Below, in pieces: positions 45,048-54,623 of a DNA stretch of 64,000 nt. A model generated the notes under the pieces. It saw only the letters and a list, made by a program, of their open reading frames with translations, was not told the DNA's origin and ran no database searches. Source of the DNA: Algorimicrobium hallyeonense (GTDB lineage: Bacteria; Bacteroidota; Bacteroidia; Flavobacteriales; Flavobacteriaceae); NCBI RefSeq assembly GCF_042657385.1, contig NZ_JBHSLA010000002.1:434001-498000 (forward strand), in the 5' to 3' direction. The position numbers were made by a program, and so were the translations under genes. Each line of letters begins with the position of its first letter. Position 1 is the first letter of the stretch.

Positions 45048-46358
45048 TTACTTATTTTTTCGGGCATAATTATCATCCCAATTTTTAACGTTGGGATCAC
45101 CAAGTTTTCCAACAGATTTAGCCACTATCATAGAAACAGCTGCATCACCCGTAATATTTACTGTGGTTCGGCACATATCAAGCGGTCTATCCACGGCAAA
45201 AATTAAAGCCAATCCGGCTTCTGGAATTCCAGCTTGAGCTAAAACTATGACGAGCATGACCATTCCTGCGCCAGGTACAGCAGCACTACCAATTGAGGCC
45301 AAAGTTGCTGTAGCAATAATCCCTAATTGCACACCAAAACTTAAATCCATACCAAAAGCTTGCGCAATAAAAACAGCTGCTACGGCTTGGTATAAACTGG
45401 TTCCATCCATATTGATGGTTGCTCCAATAGGTAATACAAAGCTGGTAACTTCTTCATCAACGCCTAAATGCTCTTCAACACGTTCCATAGTTACAGGTAA
45501 GGTAGCGGCACTACTACTGGTTGAAAAACCTAATAATTGTGCAGGCGCTATTCCATTAAAGAAAAACTTCGGTGTTCGTTTAGTTATAACAAAAACTAAA
45601 GCGGCATAAACAGCCATCATAAGCGCTAAACCTAAAATGACACAGAATGCGTACCAGCCAAGGGCTTTAAATAAATCGGCACTAGGCGCTTCTACTACTA
45701 AAGCTGCTAATAGAGCAAAAACCCCATAAGGAGCGGCAAGCATTATTAAATCAATTAGCTTGAGTATTACTTCATTAAAACTATCAAAAAATTGTTTTAC
45801 AGGCTCTGATTTTTCTTCTGGAATTAATATCAATCCTAATCCAAATAGAATAGCAAAGAAAATAACCTGTAGCATGTTGCCATTATCACTGGCTGCTTGG
45901 AAAATATTGCTTGGTACTAAATCCTCTAAAGCTTGCAAAGGTCCCGCATTTTTTTGCTTTTCAGCATCGGCAATTTTACCTTCAGCATCAGACTTATAAC
46001 TCTCTACGAGTTCGGTTCGGGTTTCTTCGGAAATAGATTTACCAGGCTGAATGATGTTCACCACAGCTAAACCTATTGATACGGCTATGAGCGTCGTAAC
46101 AATATAAATTCCAATGGTTCTGCCTCCCATTTTCGATAATTTGGAAATATCCTTTAAATCTGAAACACCTTTAATTAAGGATGCTAATATTAAAGGAACG
46201 GCAATAAGTTTCAATAAATTGATAAAAATTGTTCCGAAAGGTTTAACCCAATCCGTTATTATTTGGCTTCCAAATTCGAATTTGGACATAATTAAGGCGA
46301 AAGCAACACCTAAAACCATTCCGAGTATAATTTGCCAATGTAATGCGAGTTTCTTCAT
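45048..46358 (-). CDS. Dicarboxylate/amino acid:cation symporter (DAACS)
   Basis: A 436-residue secondary transporter of the GltP/DctA family, with eight or more spans. The serine-rich re-entrant loop STSSSAATLPVTM, the NMDGTSLYQ motif and RPLDMCRTTVNITGDAA near the end bind substrate and sodium or protons. It carries glutamate, aspartate or C4-dicarboxylates into the cell. A charged insertion at residues about 112-145 is longer than in GltP. It lies 51 bases before the GshB-like gene and may feed that operon with glutamate. Confidence 0.93.
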   Translation of the reverse strand: MKKLALHWQIILGMVLGVAFALIMSKFEFGSQIITDWVKPFGTIFINLLKLIAVPLILASLIKGVSDLKDISKLSKMGGRTIGIYIVTTLIAVSIGLAVVNIIQPGKSISEETRTELVESYKSDAEGKIADAEKQKNAGPLQALEDLVPSNIFQAASDNGNMLQVIFFAILFGLGLILIPEEKSEPVKQFFDSFNEVILKLIDLIMLAAPYGVFALLAALVVEAPSADLFKALGWYAFCVILGLALMMAVYAALVFVITKRTPKFFFNGIAPAQLLGFSTSSSAATLPVTMERVEEHLGVDEEVTSFVLPIGATINMDGTSLYQAVAAVFIAQAFGMDLSFGVQLGIIATATLASIGSAAVPGAGMVMLVIVLAQAGIPEAGLALIFAVDRPLDMCRTTVNITGDAAVSMIVAKSVGKLGDPNVKNWDDNYARKNK

Positions 46359-46393
46359 AAATCGTTAATCTAAATCGTTATAGTTTTACTGTA

Positions 46394-47452
46394 TTAATAT
46401 ACTTTATTTAAGAGAAAATAATCCGCTAAAACCAATGCTGCCATAGCTTCAACAATGGGTACTGCTCTTGGAACAACACATGGATCATGGCGTCCTTTTC
46501 CTTGCATGTCCACTAGTTCTCCACTTGAATTTAAAGCTTCTTGTTTCTGAATAACCGTTGCTACAGGTTTGAAGGCCACACGGAAATAAATATCCATGCC
46601 ATTACTAATACCTCCTTGAATACCGCCAGATAAGTTGGTTTTTGTAGAACCATCCGCATTAAATAAATCGTTATGTTCGGTACCGGTCATTTTTGCACCA
46701 CAAAAACCACTGCCATATTCAAAACCTTTTACGGCGTTTATGGACAACATGGCTTTACCTAATTCAGCATGAAGCTTGTCAAAAACAGGTTCACCTAAAC
46801 CTATAGGTACATTTTGTAAAACGCAGGTTATGGTTCCTCCTATCGTATTACCTTCTTTTCGGATGGCTTTAATTTTATCAATCATCCGGTCTGCGGTAAC
46901 GGCATCTGGACAACGGATGGCATTGGATTCAATTTTCGAAAAATCTAAATCCTGATATGGTTTTTCTAAAAATATATCCCCTACAGATGATGTATAGGCA
47001 TGAATTTTCACCGATTTCAAAACTTGTTTAGCTAAAGCTCCCGCCACTACTCGAGAAGCGGTTTCTCGTGCTGAACTACGACCACCACCACGATAATCCC
47101 GAATACCATATTTTTTATCATATGTATAATCCGCGTGACTTGGGCGGTAAACATCCTTGATATGAGAATAATCTTTGGATTTCTGATTCGCATTTTGAAT
47201 AGTAAACCCAATTGGTGTCCCCGTTGTTTTGCCTTCAAAAATTCCAGATAGAAATTCAACCGTATCCGGTTCTTTACGTTGAGTGACGATTTCAGATTGA
47301 CCAGGTTTTCGTCTGTTTAACTCTTGTTGAATAGCATCAAAATCGACTTCCAATCCAGGAGGACAACCATCAATAATTCCACCGATGGCTAGGCCGTGCG
47401 ACTCGCCAAATGTTGTTAATTTAAATAAATTTCCGAAGGAATTTCCTGCCAT
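46394..47452 (-). CDS. aroC: Chorismate synthase
   Basis: A 352-residue FMN-dependent enzyme making chorismate from EPSP. Signature regions are GNLFKLTTFGESHG at the N-terminus, RPSHADYTYDKKYG, GGGRSSARETASRV, GGIQGGISNGMDI and RHDPCVVPRAVPIVEAM. It belongs to the same pathway as aroB at 13577 but is not linked to it. It is followed by the DAACS symporter after 35 bases. Confidence 0.97.
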   Translation of the reverse strand: MAGNSFGNLFKLTTFGESHGLAIGGIIDGCPPGLEVDFDAIQQELNRRKPGQSEIVTQRKEPDTVEFLSGIFEGKTTGTPIGFTIQNANQKSKDYSHIKDVYRPSHADYTYDKKYGIRDYRGGGRSSARETASRVVAGALAKQVLKSVKIHAYTSSVGDIFLEKPYQDLDFSKIESNAIRCPDAVTADRMIDKIKAIRKEGNTIGGTITCVLQNVPIGLGEPVFDKLHAELGKAMLSINAVKGFEYGSGFCGAKMTGTEHNDLFNADGSTKTNLSGGIQGGISNGMDIYFRVAFKPVATVIQKQEALNSSGELVDMQGKGRHDPCVVPRAVPIVEAMAALVLADYFLLNKVY

Positions 47453-47578
47453 ACAACCAATTTTTTGTAGCTAATGTAATTGTATTATCACAGAAACAAA
47501 AATGGATTTTTAATTAGCTGCCAAATTTATTTCCCTTTTTATAAAGAAACCATAATCAACTCTTTAAAAATAAGCAAC

Positions 47579-50494
47579 TTACAACAACGCTTGTTTTAGT
47601 ATAGATATGGGGTGAAATGCCACGCGATTTGTACCATCTTTAATCTGATGTCTGCAACTAGTGCCATTGGCAGAAATTATAGTTTCTGCGGTAGCTTTTC
47701 TAACAGCCGGAAACAGTGTTTGCTCACCTATTTGCATACTCACCTCATAATGTTCGGTTTCATAACCAAAACTTCCAGCCATACCACAGCAACCACTTGG
47801 AATAATGGTTACACGATAGTTTTTGGGTAAATTTAAAATATCAAAACTTGTTTTCTGATTGCTTAGCGCCTTTTGATGACAATGCCCATGAAACTTAATA
47901 GTTTTGGTTTCTGTAGTAAACTGATCCGGTTTTATATTTCCTAATATGATTTCATTTTGAAGAAACTCTTCAATTAAAAAACAGTTTTTAGCGAGCTTTT
48001 TGGCTGCATCTTTATTATCTGCTAATTTGATATACTCATCACGAAACGTTAAAATAGCCGATGGCTCGATACCGATTAATGGTGTTGTTTCTGAAATAAC
48101 TTCGGAAAAAATAGACACGTTTTTATTAGCAACTTTTTTAGCCTGTTCCAGAAACCCTTTAGACAAAAAAGCACGACCAGATTCCTTATGTTTTATAAAT
48201 TTCACATCGTAATTAAGAGCCTTTAAAAGTTGCAAGGCGTCTTGACCAATTTCGGAGTCTAGGTGATTTGTAAATTCATCATTAAAAATATAAACGATTT
48301 TAATTGAATTTGAGTTAATAATATTATTTACAGGCTTTTGACTGTATTTATATAAACTAATACTTGACAGTAAAGGTAAACTTCTTTTAGCAGCTATTCC
48401 TAGCATTTTTTTAATAATAGAACTTGTTACTGCATTTGAAAACATAAAATTAGTAACACCCGAAAAACGCCTTCCATAGGAGTTCAATTTATTGTTATAG
48501 GCGAATAGTTTCGTCCGTAAACGACTTCCATTTTCCTTCTGATATTGATACTCAAATTCCGCTTTTAAACTCGCAACATCCACACTGCTTGGACACTCAC
48601 TTGCGCATGCTTTACAACTCACACATAAATCAAAAACAGCCTTTAATTCATCATGATTAAACTTGTTCGCTTTATTGGAAGTCGTTAAAAATTCACGTAA
48701 CGCATTGGCACGTGCTCGTGTGGTATCTTTTTCATTTCTGGTGGCACGATAACTTGGACACATGGTTCCGCCAAATTCAGGTAGTTTTCTACAATCGCCA
48801 GATCCATTGCATTTTTCGGCTTCCCGCAAAATTCCTAATGATGCCGAAAAATCTAAAACGGTTTCAATTTCGGGCTCATGACGTCCTGGAACATAGCGTA
48901 AATTGTCATCCATGGGAAACGCATCAACAATTTTACCCGGATTGAAAATAGCATTAGGATCGAAAGCGTGTTTTATCCGTTTTATAATAGCATAATTTGC
49001 ATCACCAATCATAAGTGGTATAAATTCAGCTCGAACAATACCATCACCATGTTCGCCACTCATAGAACCTTGATACGACTTAACAAGCTTAGCTACATCT
49101 GTGGTTATTTTTCGGAATAAAACAACGTCTTTCTTTTGCTTTAAATTTAAAATAGGTCGCAAGTGCAACTCACCGGCTCCAGCATGTGCATAATAAACCG
49201 CCTTTTGGCTATAGCTGTTCATAAGCTTGGTAAAATCTGAAATATAATGTGCCAAATCAGGTATGGCCACGGCGGTGTCTTCAATACAGGCTGCCGATTT
49301 TTTATCACCAATCATGTTTCCCAACAGACCTAGTCCAGCTTTTCGTAATTCCATAGCTTGATTAATGGCATTACCTTGAAGTACCACTTGCGCATAACAT
49401 AATCCTAAATTAGTAATAGCTACACGCAGATTTTGGATTTGTTGGTTTAAATCTGATTCTGAATGAGCTCTCACTTCACACATTAAAATAGCTTCTGGAT
49501 CGCCTTCAACAAAATGTCTATTTTCCTGTTGTGTTTTATTGTGTTTGGTTAAATCTAAAATGGTTTTATCCATCATTTCGCAGTTATGCAAATCATGACA
49601 CATAACAGTTTCAACGGATTTCAAACAGGATTCAATAGAATCAAAATGCAAGCATATTAAGGCAGATTCCTTTGGCGGCAATGCATCTAATTGCAATGTT
49701 ATTTCAGTTGTAAATGCTAAAGTTCCTTCGCTTCCAGATAATAGTTGACACATATTGAAGCGTTTATTTGAATTTGAAAACACATCCGAATCAATTAATT
49801 TATCAATAGCATAGCCTGTATTTCTACGATGAATTTCTGGTTTTGGAAATTCTTTTATAATTTCAGATTGAACAATTTCAGAAGCAAGTTCTTGATAAAT
49901 TGATTTATAAATGTGTCCTTCCAATGTGGGCTGACGTTTTTTTATAAGAAATTCTTCTTTTGAAATTTCTGAAAAAATAGCATCACTTCCATCGCTTAAA
50001 ATAGTTTTAAGTTGCTTTACCTTATCTCGTGTAACACCATACTGAATGGACGTCGTTCCCGATGAATTATTGCCTACCATGCCACCAATCATGCAGCGAT
50101 TTGATGTGGACGTATTTGGTCCGAAAAACAAGCCGTACGGTTTTAGATAATTGTTTAACACATCCCTAACTACACCAGGTTGAACGGTTATGGTTTTTTC
50201 AGTTTCATTAAAACGTATAATCTGATTAAAATGTTTGGACACATCAACTACAATTCCCGTTCCCACACATTGCCCAGCTAAAGATGTTCCAGCAGTTCTA
50301 GGAATTAAAGCTGTTTGATGCTTTTTAGCAAACTGAATCAGCGTTTTTAGGTCATCCTTATCTTTCGCGTATGCCACTGCAAGCGGCAACATTCTGTAAA
50401 CAGATGCATCCGTTGCGTATAATGATTTCATTAAATCATCAAAAAAGAATTCACCTTTTAGAGTTTGTTTTAATTCTAATAAATACTGCTTCAA
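47579..50494 (-). CDS. FAD/Fe-S oxidoreductase (YdiJ-like, D-2-hydroxyacid dehydrogenase type)
   Basis: A 971-residue fusion. The N-terminal FAD-binding PCMH domain (IPRTAGTSLAGQCVGTGIVVDV, MIGGMVGNNSSGTTSI) and a FAD-oxidase C domain (YYAHAGAGELHLRPI, GSMSGEHGDGIVR) are followed by a ferredoxin-like region (CNGSGDCRK, CVSCKACASECP) and a CCG-type domain (FHGHCHQKALS, GCCGMAGSFGYE). This is the YdiJ/D-2-hydroxyglutarate or D-lactate dehydrogenase architecture; electrons go from a 2-hydroxyacid to the quinone pool. The exact substrate cannot be told. It is transcribed ahead of aroC with a 126-base gap. Confidence 0.93.
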   Translation of the reverse strand: MKQYLLELKQTLKGEFFFDDLMKSLYATDASVYRMLPLAVAYAKDKDDLKTLIQFAKKHQTALIPRTAGTSLAGQCVGTGIVVDVSKHFNQIIRFNETEKTITVQPGVVRDVLNNYLKPYGLFFGPNTSTSNRCMIGGMVGNNSSGTTSIQYGVTRDKVKQLKTILSDGSDAIFSEISKEEFLIKKRQPTLEGHIYKSIYQELASEIVQSEIIKEFPKPEIHRRNTGYAIDKLIDSDVFSNSNKRFNMCQLLSGSEGTLAFTTEITLQLDALPPKESALICLHFDSIESCLKSVETVMCHDLHNCEMMDKTILDLTKHNKTQQENRHFVEGDPEAILMCEVRAHSESDLNQQIQNLRVAITNLGLCYAQVVLQGNAINQAMELRKAGLGLLGNMIGDKKSAACIEDTAVAIPDLAHYISDFTKLMNSYSQKAVYYAHAGAGELHLRPILNLKQKKDVVLFRKITTDVAKLVKSYQGSMSGEHGDGIVRAEFIPLMIGDANYAIIKRIKHAFDPNAIFNPGKIVDAFPMDDNLRYVPGRHEPEIETVLDFSASLGILREAEKCNGSGDCRKLPEFGGTMCPSYRATRNEKDTTRARANALREFLTTSNKANKFNHDELKAVFDLCVSCKACASECPSSVDVASLKAEFEYQYQKENGSRLRTKLFAYNNKLNSYGRRFSGVTNFMFSNAVTSSIIKKMLGIAAKRSLPLLSSISLYKYSQKPVNNIINSNSIKIVYIFNDEFTNHLDSEIGQDALQLLKALNYDVKFIKHKESGRAFLSKGFLEQAKKVANKNVSIFSEVISETTPLIGIEPSAILTFRDEYIKLADNKDAAKKLAKNCFLIEEFLQNEIILGNIKPDQFTTETKTIKFHGHCHQKALSNQKTSFDILNLPKNYRVTIIPSGCCGMAGSFGYETEHYEVSMQIGEQTLFPAVRKATAETIISANGTSCRHQIKDGTNRVAFHPISILKQALL

Positions 50495-50631
50495 TGTATT
50501 AGTTATTTATGGCACTTTAAAGCTAACAAGAATTTCAATATAATAGCAGTTTTAACGTTATTTTTACAAAAAATATGGGCTAATATTTTATATTAAACGT
50601 AGATATAGTAATTAAACAATTAAAAAAAATT

Positions 50632-51123
50632 ATGAAGAATACATGTATGGCTATTTTAGTCGGTTTAGGTTTTATTGCAACAGGTTTTGCACAGGAAATT
50701 TCTAAAAATGCTATTGGTTTGCGTTTAGGCGATAGCGATGGTTTTGGTGCTGAAGTATCCTACCAACGCGCCATAGGCGACAACAATCGTTTAGAATTTG
50801 ATTTAGGATGGCGAGATGGAAGTGATTATGATGGTTTTAAATTAGCTGGATTATACCATTGGGTTTGGAATATTGAAGGAGGTTTTAACTGGTACGCTGG
50901 ACCAGGATTAGGTTTTGGTGCTTACAGTTTTGACCATTATCACGGCCGAAAAGACAGTGATGCTTTTGTTTTTTTAGCGGGTAATATTGGAATTGAATAT
51001 AGTTTTGACTTTCCTTTATTATTATCACTAGATTTTAGACCAGAATTAGGTTTTGGCAATAGTGATTTTGACAATAACGATTTAGATTTTGATATTGGAC
51101 TTGGTGTGAGACACCAATTTTAA
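50632..51123 (+). CDS. Small outer-membrane beta-barrel-like protein
   Basis: A 163-residue protein with a signal peptide ending ATGFAQ. The body is of alternating aromatic/Gly strands (ISKNAIGLRLGDSDGFGAEVSYQRA, WYAGPGLGFGAYSF, LDFRPELGFG), ending GLGVRHQF with the terminal Phe typical of outer-membrane barrels. It is most likely an eight-strand barrel. Function unknown. It has its own strong terminator. Confidence 0.82.
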   Translation: MKNTCMAILVGLGFIATGFAQEISKNAIGLRLGDSDGFGAEVSYQRAIGDNNRLEFDLGWRDGSDYDGFKLAGLYHWVWNIEGGFNWYAGPGLGFGAYSFDHYHGRKDSDAFVFLAGNIGIEYSFDFPLLLSLDFRPELGFGNSDFDNNDLDFDIGLGVRHQF

Positions 51124-51145
51124 TAGCTTATTACAACAATAACTT

Positions 51146-51178
51146 AAAGCACGTTTTAATTGACGTGCTTTTTTTTAC
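51146..51178 (+). terminator. Intrinsic terminator after the barrel protein gene
   Basis: A 9-bp perfect stem (AAAGCACGT/ACGTGCTTT) with an 8-base loop, running directly into a T run. It lies 23 bases after the stop. Confidence 0.9.
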
Positions 51179-51183
51179 ATTTG
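51176..51183 (+). promoter_or_regulatory. Promoter -7 box just before the nucleotidyltransferase ATG
   Basis: TACATTTG is an exact TAnnTTTG match, ending four bases before the ATG at 51188 and overlapping the end of the upstream terminator T run. If used, the transcript would start at or next to the start codon. Confidence 0.45.
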
Positions 51184-51187
51184 TTTT

Positions 51188-52069
51188 ATGGTAAAAAAAA
51201 CTTTAGCAATTATGGGTGCTGGCATGGGTTCCAGATTTGGAAGTCTTAAGCAAATACAACCCGTTTATGGCAATTTTTCCATCATGGATTTTAGCATTTA
51301 TGACGCCATGCAAGTGGGCTACAATCATATCGTTTTTATAGTTCGGGATGAAATTGTAGAGCTTTTTAAAGACCGCTATGCCAACAAATTACCTAAACAT
51401 GTTTCCTTGGATTTTGTCATTCAAAAAAATGACTTATCAGATTCCCGAACACGCAAGAAACCGTGGGGTACTGGACATGCTTTATTAGCTTTAAAAAAAA
51501 CTGTTACCACTGACTTCACCTTAATAAATGCCGATGATTTTTACGGTAGAAACGGCTTTCAGCTCATGCATGACGCGTTGTTTAAGGATACTAATTTGAA
51601 TCATTATTTGGTTGCATATGCATTAAAAAATACCTTGTCCGACAATGGAACAGTTTCGCGTGGCATTTGTCATGTAGATAAAAATCAAAATTTAATTAGC
51701 ATTGAAGAGCTTACGGCTATTATGAAGAATGATGCAGGTGAAATTATATCTCAAACTAATTTAATGTCTGAAACCCTAAATCCAAACTCCTTAGTGTCTA
51801 TGAATTTCTGGGGCTTTAAACAATCCGTTTTTAATGTTGCAAATGATTTGTTCCTGAAATTCTTACATACGATTACTGATTTTGAAAAAGACGAATTTTA
51901 CATCACCTATATTATTAATCACCTAATTGAAAATAATTCAAATAGTATTAAAGTATTAGCAACAGACAGCTCTTGGTTTGGCATGACCTATTCAGCGGAT
52001 GAAACTTCAGCACGTGAAAATATTCAAACACATATAGACAGCAATTTCTATCCCAAAAAATTATGGTAG
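51188..52069 (+). CDS. Sugar-phosphate nucleotidyltransferase
   Basis: A 293-residue NTP transferase of the GT-A-like fold. The N-terminal nucleotide loop is GAGMGSRFGSLKQ and the metal-binding acidic pair is in LINADDFYGR. It would join a sugar-1-phosphate to UTP or a related NTP. The following gene, 3 bases later, is a NahK-like sugar 1-kinase, so the pair should turn free N-acetylhexosamine into UDP-HexNAc. M1 is needed to keep the nucleotide loop at residues 10-22. Confidence 0.87.
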   Translation: MVKKTLAIMGAGMGSRFGSLKQIQPVYGNFSIMDFSIYDAMQVGYNHIVFIVRDEIVELFKDRYANKLPKHVSLDFVIQKNDLSDSRTRKKPWGTGHALLALKKTVTTDFTLINADDFYGRNGFQLMHDALFKDTNLNHYLVAYALKNTLSDNGTVSRGICHVDKNQNLISIEELTAIMKNDAGEIISQTNLMSETLNPNSLVSMNFWGFKQSVFNVANDLFLKFLHTITDFEKDEFYITYIINHLIENNSNSIKVLATDSSWFGMTYSADETSARENIQTHIDSNFYPKKLW

Positions 52070-52072
52070 ACC

Positions 52073-53149
52073 ATGCATAAACTAGATAACATCTGCGAGG
52101 CTTTTGGAATAGAAACGCCTTTAAAGTCAATTGAAACGTTACAATCTGGACATATAAACGATACATATTTGGTCGCCCAACAAAATGACGAGAAGTTTAT
52201 CATTCAAAAGTTAAACAGTCTTGTTTTTAAAGATGCCAAACCTGTTATTGCCAATAAAATTGTGGTTTCAAAACATTTACATGCGAATTACAAAAAAACA
52301 AACTCACATTATCAGTCGGTAAATTATTTAAAAACGACGCAGAATGCCTATATATTTCAGGATGAAACGTGCTATTGGAATGTTATGCAATTTATTCCCA
52401 ATGCTATTACTATGGATAGAGCAGAAACACCCGAAATAGCATTTGAAGCAGGAAAACTATATGGCGATTTTATTTTAAATACGGAGTCTATTTCACCAGA
52501 ATCCATTACTGAAACATTAAAAGATTTTCATAATGTGCCTTTTAGGTTCACACAATTTGAAACTGCTCTAAAACTTGCAAAATCTAATCGGTTAGAAGCA
52601 GCTGCCGATTTAATAGCGTTCGTAAAAAAGCATGCAACAAGCATGAGTGCTCTTGCCAGTTTGCAAGCTAAAAACCACTTCCCTATTCGGATTACACATA
52701 ATGATGCTAAATTATCCAACATTCTATTTGATAACCAAAATAAAGGTTTAGCGGTTATTGACTTAGATACGGTCATGCCTGGATTAGTACATTATGACTT
52801 TGGGGATTCTGTACGTTCCATTTGCACCAAATCAACGGAAGATGAAACAGATTTATCTGAAATTTACATTGACTTAAAGTTGTATGAAGCCTATTGCAAA
52901 GGCTTCGCTTTAAAAACAAAGTCTATTTTAAAACCAGAAGAAATTGAAAATCTACCTTTAGGAGTTCAAACCATCATTTTTATAATGGGTTTACGTTTTT
53001 TAACCGATTACTTAAATAACGATATATATTATAAAACGGCATATGAAAATCATAACTTGGATCGCGCATTAAATCAATTTACGTTGTTACAATCCGTACT
53101 TGACAATTTGGAATCCATAGAGCTTATTACGAAGCAACATTTTACATAA
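52073..53149 (+). CDS. Aminoglycoside-phosphotransferase-fold kinase (NahK-like)
   Basis: A 358-residue kinase of the APH/choline-kinase fold. The catalytic loop is ITHNDAKLSNILFD (D and N) and the metal site is VIDLDTVMPG. The N-terminus (LQSGHINDTYLV, FIIQKLN) and overall length match N-acetylhexosamine 1-kinase, which phosphorylates GlcNAc/GalNAc at C1. It is paired with a nucleotidyltransferase upstream and converges with a GH109-like gene (8-base overlap), giving a coherent salvage route for GalNAc or GlcNAc. Confidence 0.84.
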   Translation: MHKLDNICEAFGIETPLKSIETLQSGHINDTYLVAQQNDEKFIIQKLNSLVFKDAKPVIANKIVVSKHLHANYKKTNSHYQSVNYLKTTQNAYIFQDETCYWNVMQFIPNAITMDRAETPEIAFEAGKLYGDFILNTESISPESITETLKDFHNVPFRFTQFETALKLAKSNRLEAAADLIAFVKKHATSMSALASLQAKNHFPIRITHNDAKLSNILFDNQNKGLAVIDLDTVMPGLVHYDFGDSVRSICTKSTEDETDLSEIYIDLKLYEAYCKGFALKTKSILKPEEIENLPLGVQTIIFIMGLRFLTDYLNNDIYYKTAYENHNLDRALNQFTLLQSVLDNLESIELITKQHFT

Positions 53150-54548
53150 TATCGCGCAATATTTCATTTTTCCTAGGTGTTTCCCAGGTTCCTCCTGTAA
53201 AATCAGGGATTTTTGTACTCGCGCTATTATTGGCTACAGACATTTCGGATAACGGTGTAATAGCACTCCACATAACACTATCATATAAATTAATATCTAA
53301 AGGTAATCCTTGATTTAAGCAACGCATCATTCTATAAATCATTACGAAGTCCATTCCGCCATGACCAACGGCATTGGCATCAATTTGCGTTCGTAGTTTT
53401 TTCCAAAGTGGATGATCATAGCGTTCGCGATAATCTTTGTATTCTTCATCTTTTAACCATGAATGTCCCCACTGCAATTCCTCATGACCAACATATAATC
53501 TGGATGGATATCCTTCATGAACTGCTTTTGTTCCTGTAACCGTGTTTAGTCTGGAATAAGGTCTTCCCGTATGTGTGTCAAATTGAAGCATAATGGTTTT
53601 ACCTTTTTTCGTTTTAATTAACGAGGTATTCATATCCCCACAAGCAAATTTTTGGGTTTTATAATTTTCTGTTTTTGCAGCTTCACTTAAACTTTGTTCT
53701 CTAGAACTCATACTCACCAAATGATCATAGTTATCACCACGACCAATATCCATATAGGCGCTCACAGGACCTAAACCATGACCCGTATAAAAATTCCCAT
53801 TATTGGTTTCATGATGTTTTATGCGCCACTGATTTTCATAATAATTTGCATCGAGCATATGCTTCCGTAAATCGTGAATATAAGCACCTTCGGCATGATT
53901 AATATCTCCAAAGACGCCTTCATTAATCATATTTAATATCCAGAGTTCTTCGCCATTAAAGCAGCAATTCTCCATATACATGCAATGTTTCTTGGTGCGT
54001 TCGGCTACTTCAATAAGTTTCCAGCAATCGTCCAAGGTCAAAGCCAATGGCTGCTCGCAAGCAACGTGTTTATTATTTTCCATACCATATACGCACATTT
54101 CCGTATGGAAATTCCATGGCGTTGCAATAATTAGAATATCAATATCGTCCCGTTTGGCCATTTTTTTCCATGCCTTTTCATCACCAAAATACAGATCGGC
54201 ACCTTCGGGTTGGATTGTTTTTAAGTAGTCGTTATTTTTTGTGACTTTGTCTTCTTTTAAATCAGAAAGGGCTACAATTTCAGCATGATTGTGTTTGATT
54301 AAATATTCAAACATCTGAATTAATACAGAGCCTCTATTTCCCATACCAATCATACCAACACGCACCTTATCAATAGGTTTGTCGGCAAAATTCACCATAT
54401 TTCCTTGCGCTTTATTGGATCCTAATAAGGCATTTACAGCATCGACTTCTTGAAGATTTTCGCGATTATTTCCAGCAAGTAATGTGGGTGTAAGACCTAA
54501 AAAAAGCCCAGCTCTTGCTGATAGGTTTAAAAATGATTTTCTATTCAT
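53142..54548 (-). CDS. Gfo/Idh/MocA family protein, GH109-like (alpha-N-acetylgalactosaminidase type)
   Basis: A 468-residue NAD-dependent family protein. The dinucleotide loop is GMIGMGNRGS and MYMENCCFNGEELWILNMI, YIHDLRKHML and HGLGPVSAYMDIGRG follow the GH109 pattern, first described for an Elizabethkingia alpha-N-acetylgalactosaminidase. The N-terminus (NRKSFLNLSARAGLFLG) looks like an export signal but lacks the twin arginine often seen. It is close to the NahK-like kinase, so released GalNAc could be salvaged. Alternatively it is an ordinary secreted oxidoreductase. Confidence 0.82.
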   Translation of the reverse strand: MNRKSFLNLSARAGLFLGLTPTLLAGNNRENLQEVDAVNALLGSNKAQGNMVNFADKPIDKVRVGMIGMGNRGSVLIQMFEYLIKHNHAEIVALSDLKEDKVTKNNDYLKTIQPEGADLYFGDEKAWKKMAKRDDIDILIIATPWNFHTEMCVYGMENNKHVACEQPLALTLDDCWKLIEVAERTKKHCMYMENCCFNGEELWILNMINEGVFGDINHAEGAYIHDLRKHMLDANYYENQWRIKHHETNNGNFYTGHGLGPVSAYMDIGRGDNYDHLVSMSSREQSLSEAAKTENYKTQKFACGDMNTSLIKTKKGKTIMLQFDTHTGRPYSRLNTVTGTKAVHEGYPSRLYVGHEELQWGHSWLKDEEYKDYRERYDHPLWKKLRTQIDANAVGHGGMDFVMIYRMMRCLNQGLPLDINLYDSVMWSAITPLSEMSVANNSASTKIPDFTGGTWETPRKNEILRDIM

Positions 54549-54623
54549 TTTATAGCGGTTTTGAAGTTTACCCCAAGTTATAAAATAAAAGTAAATAAAA
54601 AATTTTCTTTACTAAAAAGTAAG

